Origin: Aquatica leii
Taxonomy: Eukaryota; Arthropoda; Insecta; Coleoptera; Lampyridae
DNA length: 64,000 nucleotides
Assembly (NCBI GenBank): GCA_035610365.1
Contig: CM069436.1
Coordinates: 59,225,505-59,289,504, forward strand
Direction: 5' to 3'
Below are positions 24,301 to 36,300 of this stretch, one piece after another; position 1 is the first letter of the stretch, and every line of letters starts with the position of its first letter. Made by a program: the position numbers and the translations under genes. The notes below the pieces were generated by a model. It had not been told where the DNA came from and made no database searches. It saw nothing but the letters and a program-made list of their open reading frames with translations.

Positions 24301-27300
24301 ACAATAGTGAGGTTGACACAGAAACTGAAAGTGGGACAGAAGATCTTCAAGGCCAGATTAACGTTGAGAGATCGTTTATCTCTGGAAAAGCCAGAACATT
24401 TTAGGGATTACGTGATCATAGCAGAAACATTCATAAATTCGATTAGTCCAGAAACGTACGAAGACGCACTTAGAAAAGAAGATAGTGTTGAGTGGAAAAA
24501 ACAATGGATAGAGAAATTGATTCATTAAATTAGACCTGGAAATTCGAAGATTTGCCACTATATACCTAGCTAATACCGTGTAAATGGGTTTTCCGGTTAA
24601 AGCTAAATCCAGATGGTAGTATAAACAAGTACAAAGCCAGATTACTAGCCAAAGACTTTACTTAGCGTGATTCGATGTATCAACAGCTTTTTTGTACAGA
24701 GAACTAGGAGAAATTATTTCTATAGGACAACCGAAAGGGTATGAACGCAAGCTAGAGAAAAGCTTGTATAGTTTAAAACAACCGATATGTTGGAATGAAA
24801 AGTTTAGAAAGTTTACGTTTAGACTTGGTTTCAAGCCTAGTAATGCTGATCCTTGTTTATTTATTAAAGATGGCAAATTAATTTTAGTGATATTGCATGT
24901 AGATGACGGACTAGTTGTGGCTATGGATCTACAATATTTAAAAGACTTTTTTTGAACAACTGAGTGCAGAGTTCAAAGTAACTGCTACAGCCTGCAGATT
25001 ATTATCTTGGTCTACAGATTGAACGTCACGAGAATGGCAGTATCAATGTCCATCAATGCGCTTACGCACAAAACATATTTAAACGTTTTGGACTAGCACA
25101 GTATAAAGCAGTCTCTACGCAGATGTTTCAAGTTTCAGAAATGTAAGGATCAGGGAAAGAAAACAGGAAGATATTTTTATATAGAGAAACCGTTGGAGCA
25201 CTCATGTACCTAATGCTTAAGACTAGGTCAGATTTAGAGCATTTAGTGTAGGGGTTTTATGCAGAACACTTAATAAAACCTTCTGATGAAGATATATCAA
25301 GTTTCAAGAGAGTGTTCCGGTATGTAGAAGGAACCAGTTTCGAGTGCATCGACAATGCTGCAATACTGAAGTTAACATTAAATCTTGAGCTTCATCGCAG
25401 AACGAAGCATATTAAGACTAAGTGCTTGTCCATTCGGGTGCAGGTGACCAAATTAAACCTTGTAGTTTAGCACATCACAAATGCTGATCAAGTTCAGACA
25501 TCATGACAAAGCCGTTAGCTAAGACACTTTTTTTATGTTTTATGTATTCGCGCTTTTGGTTGGGTAAATCAACGTCAGTTTTTGTGTACGTGTACTATGT
25601 GGTGTGTATATTTGATATAACCACTGCACTGTTTTTCTTTGGCACAAATGATGACAGTGTTATCTCTGGGTAAACCGAAAATCGCTGATTCAACTTCTCA
25701 TCGTCCCGATAACTTAGATTGTGGCAGTAACTCTTGTGCAGTTGTACCGACAAGAGTCAACGTTTTTATCTTCTAACATATTGATTAGTAATTCTATACA
25801 ACAATACAAGTTGTCAACAGCAATGTTTCTATCGGAGCCTTCTATTAGGGACAACATAGAACTGTAAATGTAGGCTTCACAAACCGTGTTTGCTCTTAAA
25901 GACAAATTAATCACATCTGAATCTTTGTCAAAGTAAATGTAGAAATTGACCAAATAATTATTTTTGGTGTTTGTTAGGTACTTTATTTTCAACCTGTAAT
26001 TTTAAAGCAATTTTAAATAAAACAGCGTCATGCCGCAACGCTCTTGTTTTTTTATGATCGGAATGAACTCTAAATATGTTTTTGCTCAAGATGCAACTAT
26101 ATATTTTGGGACCATTTGGGTTAAATTATGCCGGTAAATCTGGATCTAGTTCCGAATGCCTGGTTTTAATATCGGACAGTAACTTAAGGCAAGGCACTGG
26201 GCTTCAAGGTTACCACTGGTGAATCGAGACCTTGTTTCGTTAGGAGAGCAAAGGCTGAACTGTATTAATTAAGAAGCGGGGAATGGAGGACTTGTTCCTC
26301 CGGCAGCAGAATCTGTACGTACGCGGTCCAATAGGCTTGGGGTTTATGTGAACCTTCTTCATTCGGAATCTATCCGATTCCAGGTACCTCGATAGTCTGA
26401 TTAGGAAAAGGACGAGGGCTGAACGAAAACCAACGTGTTAGCTGAGTAATCCACGTCAGTGGAGAAGACGCGAGGGCAATTTATCCATTGTAGCTCGGCA
26501 TGAGTATCCGAGGTAGATAGGGGGCTTCACCGAGGACTTTTCCTAACCCGTGCCTTATCTATTTGGTGCTGGTTTCTCGGGGACTGGGGGACTACACTGA
26601 CACAAGTAGAGCGCTCAGCACCGCCTCGGCGCGCTTTGCTACTTTGCCTTAACGGCATGCGAGAGTGGCTCGTCGGGATGCTAAACTGGCTAGCGAAAAT
26701 CGACTAGAAAGGACCTACCATCCGTTTTAATCACTGAACTACCGATTTCTTAAAAGAGGCTGGTTCGTAAAACCGGCGGTGGGGGTACCGCATACTGCGC
26801 CTACCGTGCAACGGAAACCGGGTTGTGTGGAGCAGGAACTAAGATTTGCTTTAGTGTTAGCGTTGATTGCACGTCTTATCCGTAAACAAAAGTTTCCAAA
26901 TATCGAGAGGTGTTGCACTACCATTGAGAACATCACGATACGTTGGTTTTACTGATGGTACTGGCAGTACAATATTGTGCTACCCAATTCACAAAAAAAC
27001 GTTCTAAGAAATTATTATCTTTATCCTTGGACTGATGTTCAGTTTGTTCTATTGAAGATAATTTATTCCTGCAGTTGTCTCGATCTCATCTGACGTATTT
27101 TAATCATCTTGCGAACTCATTGAACTGGTGACCTCTAATAGGTAGTTAAGGATTAAAATAATCAATTGTTTTTTAAAATGATTTACGAATCACATCTTTT
27201 ACTCTGTAGTCTACATTTCAGAGACGTGAACGTCTCTACAGTCTTTTGTTATTTAATTGTTGATGAACTAAAACGAAAATGAGCCATTGGCTACGTCTGA

Positions 27301-30300
27301 AGGATGTAGACAATGGCTCATTATTTTGACGATTTTGTTGGAACGACTTTTATTTGGGGGTATCAGTTTCAATCATGTGGTGTACGGAATTCTACACGAG
27401 ATCTTTCACTGACGCTAGGATGACCGTGTTGGAACTCGCCAAACCAATATTAAATGGTAATTTATTACTAGAAGCCGACCTAAGTCAATCTATCATTTTC
27501 GTTGAGTTATGTCACATTTAAAGTCGTAAAAAATCATAAAATGAAATTTTTACGAGAATCTTTTATTTTTATCTACAAGGCAAATCAGAATGTTTTTTCT
27601 GTTGAAATAGTATAACTCATCGACCTGGCAACAACGGAAAGCTATGCTTCCCTCTGGACGAGTATTCGCAAGCTGCAAAGTGTACACAACATTGTAAGAG
27701 ATAGAAATAGTATTTGTCAACAAACTGTACGCACTACTTGTCAAACGACAATTGTATTTGTTTACTTTTACATATTCCTACTTCAAGCTAAATATACATT
27801 GTATTCATATTTTATGTTTAAAGTTTGATTTAATTCATTTTACTATCTACGTACTTCAAATAAAGCTGCTAGAACCGATTCTAAAATTTGAGGTTATAAG
27901 TATGTCAACATAAATTCACAAGTAGTGCGTACCATAACAATAAACAAATGTACTTCCTTTTCTACATGTTTGAGACAAACAAACACATTGCAAAAGTATA
28001 CAGATTACTCGGCTAGAGGAAAGCGTAGCTTTCCGATGTTGCCAGGTCGATGGTATAACTACAGGTGCATACACGATTATGGGAAAGATACACATTTGTA
28101 TACAACTTTGTCGGCACCTTCATATTCACCACTGTTATTAGATACTCTGGCTGTAGCAGTTGGGAATAGCTTTCTGTCCTGATATGCAATCTAGACGATT
28201 TGATGTTAGAATCATTAAGTTTTGAGAAAATAAGTATCGGATTATCGATAAACTTAATGAACAACGTAATGGACTGACGGCTGTTACAACATAGCTGCTA
28301 ATGATACCAAGGATACAATTAAACAAAATTCTTTGATAATTTGACTCAATTCATGCCACTGAGAAGCCGATAATTTTAAACTATTAATTAATTACATTTT
28401 GGAAAGACGTAATTATCGGTTATCGAATGAGTGCAGCAGTATTTATTTAGAACAGGATTTTTTTTGACTACACGCCATGGATGGAGTACTACGTGTAGTT
28501 TATAATGAATTAATATTACACTAAAATATCCAGCAAATAATGATATATAGGGAATGGTTTCGTATAGAATATAACGCCTAATAGGGCGTGGTTTATCGCG
28601 GGAGTAATAACAAGGCACCAATCGGAAGATTAGTCATTACTTGCTCGCGTGTATAGTCAATTGTTTTCAAATGCACTCTGATGAAGCTATGAACTTACAA
28701 ATACATTTTCTTATTTTAGTTTAAATCTAGGTTGTGAGAGTTTTTGATCTGTTTACAGTAGATCGCTCCTAGTTTACTCCCGTCGTATTAAAAGCAATAT
28801 TAACTTTTGTAGTTATTTTTTTAACGTAAAATATATAGTATTACTGCTGAGATTTTATTAAGAATAAATAGTCTGTCTTTTTATAGTAAAAATATAGCTC
28901 TAGATGTGTTTATGCAAAATTTGCATGTTTAGCTACTCAAATGTTGTTAACGCATTAGTTATTTCTAAAAATTAATTATAACAAAATTATAAGTAACTAC
29001 TTGGTAGTGTAGTTTTACCGCGGGTATTGTAGGGAACTGGAGTGGGGCGTCAAGAGGGCCGCAGACAGTTTCGCTCGGTGGCCAAACTAGCACGAGTTCT
29101 GGGCGAAACACAGCATTGTCTAAATCAACATAGAGGATATTCTGAAGAGGTGAATTACGCTTGTTCCATTTTCATGCAACTTACATTTTATATAACGTAT
29201 TAATTTTGTTTCATTTAGGTTGAATTGTGTATAAAAATCTTAAGCGATATTTTGGATTTATTGTTCCGGAACGATATTGGATCTACGATACATGACATAA
29301 CTGAAATTATGTTAGTGGATTTACGAACTGTTATACAAAGTCACATAAATATGGATAAAGAAAATCCTTATTCTGTAAGTCCTGAAGTTCTTTATTTAAA
29401 ATATACGAACACATGTTTTCAATCTGTAGGCAGATTTTGAACAAATTGATCACAGACGACTCATGAGAACATAAAATTTACAGATACCTACCTGCTTTAT
29501 TACAAAAATGTGTTCATATATTAGATCTCGCTTCGACTTTTTTTAATTGAAAAATGTTTTAGTATTTCGTATTTTAGGGAAACTTAGTGGCCATAATGAT
29601 TGATATATTTCGACAAATGAGCGATTATCATTACGAAAAATACATCAATCAATTTGCAACCAGAACCGACATATTGGATTTTCTAATGGAAATACTGTTA
29701 GTCTTTAAAGAATTAGTAAACCAGTCTGTTTTTCCACCAGATTGGTGCGATATGATTATGCTTCAAAATAGTGTAATTTTAAAATCGTTACGTTTCTTTT
29801 CGCATACGATTCGCGATCATTTCTTTGAAAAATTTGATAATCAAGCTTGGAGTAATTTCTTCCACTGTGCTATAGCATTTATGACGCAACCTTCGCTGCA
29901 GTTAGAAACGTTTTCTCACAATAAACGAATGAGAATAATTAAGAGATACAAAGACATGCGCAGAGAAACTGGTTTCGAGATTAGATCTATGTGGTTTAAT
30001 TTAGGTAAGATTTGACGGTTCTATGATGGTTTAATATCGTTTTTATGTTTTAGGACAATATAAAGTACAATTTGTGCCAAGTTTAGTAGGGTCAATATTG
30101 GAAATGACTTTAATTCCCGAGACTGAATTGCGAAAAGCAACTATTCCAATATTTTTTGATATGATGCAATGTGAATTTTACTCATCACGATACGAAATCG
30201 AAAGCTACGGTGATACAAAGCGTGATTCTACTCATATTAAACAGAATTTCTTTGACTTTGAAAACGAAATGATTGCCAAGTTAGATATTTTGGTAGAAGG

Positions 30301-33300
30301 TGGTCGTGGAGATGAACAATTTAAAGATTTGTTTCACGATATTATGATTGATCTATGTAGTCATCACACTACTATGAACGAGCACGGTATAAAATTTGTT
30401 AAAATGGTTACTAGGCTTATGGAGAGGTTATTGGAATACCGCTGTATAATCACAGACGAAAATAAAGAAAACAGAATGAGCTGCACTGTTAATCTTTTGG
30501 TAAATGTTATCTTTTATTTTACTATTAGTTGTGACAGTTTTTTTTAGGATTTTTATTCCGAAATTAATCGTAAAGAAATGTACATACGCTATGTGAATAA
30601 GTTATGTGATCTTCATTTAGAATGTGATAATTATACGGAAGCTGCTTATACGTTACAACTTCATAGCAATTTATTAAACTGGTCTGATGAAATGTTACCG
30701 CCCCTGTTGAAAAGCAACCGTTACAGTGATTCGCACACTCATCGCCAATTAAAAGAAGCTCTTTATTATAATATTATAGATTATTTCGATAAAGGAAAAG
30801 TAAGTTATATAATTGCTTATGTGTTTTTTTCTACGCTGATTAATGCAGATGTGGGAATGTGCTTTAAAAAAATGCGAAGAATTAGCTCAACAGTATAAAG
30901 AAGAAACGTTCGATTACGAACAACTTAGCGAGTTACATAAAAGGATGGCTTTGTTTTATGAAGACATAATGAAGAAAGTACGGGCAGAATCCGAATACTT
31001 CAAAGTGGCTTATTATGGGCGAGGTTTTCCGACGTTTTTACAAAATAAAACTTTCATATATCGAGGTAAAGAATACGAACGTTTGGCTGACTTTTGTACA
31101 CGTATTTTGAACGAGTACCCGAATGCTGAGCTTTTAAGTAAGTTGACTCTACCTGGCGAAGAAGTGTTAGAATCTATGGGTCAATGTATCCTTTTTGTAC
31201 TAATAATCGTGGTTTAATATAGGTGTTATATAGTAACTCTAGGCGAATGCAGTAAAAAACGCGAGAATAAGTAAATATGACATCTGGTGATTTGGGAACT
31301 AACAAAAACAGATCACGCGTTGTAGTTGTTGGAAAACTAACACACGCTCTGCAAACATTAAAAATATCCTTGAAAAAACAGGACAACTTCTCCAACGGCA
31401 TATAAAATTAATAATTGAATCATAAATAAATGGAAGTTATAGCAGACATTAACACACTAAAACATATTCATATTTCTCGTCCTTATCTAATTATAGATAT
31501 TCAAATTAATAGCGTAAATCCAATTATGGACGAAAAAAGTCAACGATTTTCTGGTAAACCGGTAGCGGAACAAATTGTTAAGTATTACAAAGTCAACGAT
31601 GTGCAGAAATTTAGATATTCAAGGCCGTTCACAAGAAAAGATCCTGCCGTAGAAACCGATAATGAGTTTGCTAGTTTATGGCTTGAAAGAACAATTTTAG
31701 TAACTACTTATCCTTTGCCTGGAATTTTAAGATGGTTTCCGGTGAGTTCTACCAACACTATTCAAATTTCCCCAATATGTTACGCCATTGAAACTATGGA
31801 AGAGAAAAATAAAGAACTTAGAGATTTAATAATGGTTTATAATCAAGATAAAACGATGCCGATCAACCCGTTGAGTTTAAAGTTAAACGGTAAGCAAACA
31901 ACATTTTATTCTTTACTGTTAACACTTAATCTAAATAAATCAGTCGATAATAGTGTGTTGCATAATAATTATAAATACGTCGGAGTTTTTAAATGGCATT
32001 AATTTTGTATGACTTAACATTTTTGAGTAAAATTTGTAAATTACTTAGAAAAAATGATGTAATTAGAATCTCTATATAATACTAGAAGATGAGCGTTTGA
32101 GCAGATGTACTGTCTCAGGTATTAACAGTGACAAATACTTACACCCGTTATGGACGAAAAGAGTTATAGTATTCAAAAAATACAACAAATTTGTTCTAAA
32201 CTATACTGCACCTAACGAATCCGCAAGTAATTAATTACATATAAAGATTAGGCAAAAGAAAATAGGATTTTGTCGTATTAACTTTATATAACTGTCCAAA
32301 CTAGTTTTTGAATCTCATGCTAGTTTTTTCCTGAAGGCGTTTATTGTTGTTACTTTAAGTTCTTCTCAAAACGCTTCAATTATTTTAAAGGCATTTCAAG
32401 TATTCAAACGACTCCTGCAATCTTTCACACTTAGGTTTTGATAACTCTCGAACTTCGTTCGAGTGTGGAGAAAAGTAAACTTTCTTCAGCGCTATTAGAT
32501 CTTGTGCGCGTTTAGCAAAGGTAATTACGTTTGGAATGGAAAACATTGAATATAAAAAAAAGCAAATTTTATTTCTGTCAGACGTATGATAAGTGATGAT
32601 CACCCGAGATGTTCAAACTGTTTGCGGTTGGCGATTTGGCACTAGCCAAGACGGACGTAGATGCTTTCCATGGTACGTTGGATGGTCTCCTGCTCGTATT
32701 GGGCTTACTTGAATAAAGTTTTGATTTTACATGATCGCATAGAAAAAAATCGAGTGTTGTAAGGTCAGGTGAACGGACAGGTCTTTAATTGTTCCTCTTC
32801 GTTCTATCCATCTGCCCGGAAAAACTTTGTTAAGGTACTTTTTAACATCTCGAGCAAAATGTGGGGGAGCGCCATTTTGTTGTCTTGGGGTGAATCCGTC
32901 TGGACTGTTAAATTTCTCTCCAAAAAGACAGATCCCAGAACGAGGTTTCCTAATAGTCCCGCCTACATATTAACTTTTTGGTAGTGTTGGGTATGATTGT
33001 CTTGACCCATCGAGGATTTTCGCTCCACCAGTATCTACAATTATGACGATTTACTTCACCATTGATCGTAAAAAATGCTTCGTCACTAAACAGCACGTTG
33101 TTTAGAAAACCTGGATGCTCATCGGATTGCAGCATCAATTCTTCACAGAACTCTAGTCAACGGTCAAAGACGTCTTCATGCAGCTCATGAACCAGTTGGA
33201 TTTTGTAAGGATGAAGTCACTTCCTTTTAAGTAATCTTATGACTGTGGTACTGCTGCCTGCGTCATCCCGGGCAATGTTACTTGTTGAAATGTGGGGGTT

Positions 33301-36300
33301 GTCTGGAACTTCCTAGATAATGTTTATCTTAGTATCTTCTTCAATTGTTGGACGACCTTGACGAGGCCTGTCACCCACACCGTCAGTTTCAACAAATTTG
33401 GCCACAACTTTTGCTTACTCTTCAGCGCGAAATTGGGGTATGGTTTGGATTTTTAGTCTTCAACAATTGGCAAGTTTCCGCGTGGGTGCGCATTCGGTCA
33501 CCAAAACCAATCAAAATGAAAAATTAAATTATCTCCTTTTTACTTAAATAAACCATTCTTATTGTTCTATTGACCATGACGGTGTAGTGTTGTATGCTCT
33601 TCCACGTGTTGTTGAGATGATACGCTTCTTCTGTAAGCAGTCCTCTCATGTTCTCTATGACTTTTTTGATAAAGCGCACTTGTATCTTTTGTTTCTTCAG
33701 GATCCTACTCATGTTTTTGGCGATTTCTGGTATGTAAGATAAAACAAGCTACTCTTCTAGGTGGTTCTATTGCGGTTTGTAAAATCCTCTAGTTCTTCGT
33801 AGCTTTCTTTATGTCGGTCTCTGTATAGCCGTTCTTTGTAAATGTTTTTTTAAGGTTCATATTCCTACTGGATGTATTGGTGATTACTGATGGTTTTCGC
33901 TCTGGATAGTAGCGTATTTATATGAGTCTTTTTCTGCATCAGGCGATGGTAAGATGTGGCGTGTACGTCATTTTTGTGTATACGACATGTTTTTCTCTTA
34001 GGTTTTGTCGACATATTTTCGCCAGCATTTGGGTTTCTGTTCACTTGATCATATACTTCTTCAAATGGTTCCATAAAGAAATAGGCTATTATAGGTGATA
34101 AGGGCTTCCCATATAATTCCATATCCGTTTGCAGTCTTAGATGTGCTAGTATATTCTTAAAGTACATTAGTGAAGATCGAAGTTAAATCAAAACTCATTA
34201 AACTGTCTCTAGGTTCAGTCTTGAGTGTAAAAGGGATCTCCACAAATTGCTACGAGTTGTTCACAAATGATGAGTTTTTTTCCTGGCGTACGGTTTTAGC
34301 AAGTTTGTCAGATACTTTGATAAATTATAGGTCTGTGGTCTAATACTGCTTACAATACTCCGTATAGTCGAGATGGTTTTGTAGCTTTTGGTAATAATCT
34401 ATTCTGCATCATTTTGGGTATGGATGATTCCTTCATGCTCTTTCTTAAAAAAATTCGATATCTTGGAGGGAAAGCAAGATACGTTAAAAATAACAATTAT
34501 TAATAAATATTTACTAAAGGGGAAAGCAAATATAGGGGTTAGTCGATATGACAACATAACCTAAATTTACCATATTTCGAGGAGAGAATTTAAAAAAAAA
34601 ATTATAGCATGCTAGGAAGTCAATACAAACGTGTACATATCACTTCAAAGTGGGTAGGATGAAAAGATTTTTTTACAAGAATTGTCTTAATGTGTAATAC
34701 TTAGTATTTTTTTATAAACCTAAGGTTTCTAAATTCTCTATATTCCTTTGACTTAGATGTTTTTCTTCGATTTGAAAATAAAAAATATGTAGAAATTCTT
34801 TATAGGAAAGATTTTTTCTAAGGTGCTATTGAATAAATCATGTCTAAAAATTTACCATTTATCGTTCATTTTAGTATTTTTTCTTCAATTACTCATTCCT
34901 AGCTCGCGTCGTTCCGAGTTGAGTTATAAAAAAAAAACATGGTCCATTTAGACTGTTCCTAAAAGAGAATCTGTAATGATTGTCTTCGAGAATGATCATT
35001 AATTTGATAACAATGTTGACACGACTTTTAGTATCTCCTGCGGTATGACCAAGGATAAATAAATAAAAATGCGTTTAAAAATCTATATACGTGCGTCACT
35101 GAACTTTTTACAAAATTATTAAAATTTCTGAAGGTTTTATAAATATTATAAGGTTTTATTTTATATCGGTACAAAACTTTTTTTTAAATTGTTACCTAAT
35201 TGGTACCGATAAAAGTTTATTGGCCGCTGTTTTCATTTTAAATTTTTTCATTTTTCGTTTTTTCATTAATTTCTTTTAGTATGTCGTCCATGTTTCTACC
35301 TTTTTTAAGTTCATCTTGTATGTACTTCAAGTATTTTTGATTTTGTTTCTGAAAATATTCGTGTTCGTTTGCTTTTTTTCGCTTGTCAAATCCATCTGCG
35401 CCAGTTCCTCTACTTCTTGCATTACTTGTACAACAAGTTAAAGGATATCGTATATTCTTAAACAGATTATACATACTCTTTTTGATGTAATTACGAATGT
35501 ATTAAGTTGCGTAGAAACTTAAACATTAACAGCTATTGACATTAAGATTTGTGGAGTGACATCTCATGGCTATAGTTTATTAAAAAATAGCAGGTTTTGT
35601 ATATTAAATTGATTATTGGTCAAATGTTTTGCTGTTACATTTTGGAGCAGTGTTGTTGGAAGAGGATACCTTGCACCACCAGATAAATTGTCAGATATTT
35701 AGCCATTTCTAACACTTATACGGCTTTAATTACAACCTCATCATCATGAATTGTTACTATCTAGCCTAGATATAGCTTCATTTTATAAGTTAAAATAACA
35801 CATTTTTTTATTTCTTTGACAATGTTAGACCGTTGTAGGCCATTACTAGACTTATCTCCATAAGCTACATAAATTATTTCTTTATCTTCTAGGGCATTTA
35901 CAACTTTATTTAAAATAATTGGCAAATGTTGCTTTTGAAGTACGACTTGTTTATAGCTTTTGCTATTTTCTTTCACTTTGACAATATCTTCTAAGAAACA
36001 ACTTTCATGGTGTAAAAACATGTTAGATGGTAGAAACACAAATGATACATTACACACATGATATGTACATCGATAAGTTGTTACAGGTTAAATATTTTTT
36101 TCTTGAAGGTTTTTATACTTTGGCAGCATTACCTATGCTTCTGAACTAATTAAGCATTGAACCTCTGCTATCAGGCTACTTACAACTATTGTCTGTACAA
36201 GCACTCCATGAATAAGAAAAGCGCTATCGGCAATCATGATTGAAATACTAGTTTTTGACGAACTGTGGTATCGAGTGTACAGTAGTAGAATTCAGGTTTC

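Larger units (their letters stand above)
22610..25480 (+). mobile_element. Decayed Ty1/copia retrotransposon
   Basis: Plus-strand pieces in copia order: gag-like residues near 22630; a protease-region stretch [13 protein letters not shown] near 23448 (active copies have DSGAS); [12 protein letters not shown]; integrase [17 protein letters not shown] at 23848-23898; reverse transcriptase [25 protein letters not shown] and [10 protein letters not shown] near 24755-24920; and RNase [12 protein letters not shown] and RRTKHIKTK near 25350-25415. Numerous stops and frameshifts. LTRs not recognised. Sense-oriented relative to mbc. Confidence 0.8.
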
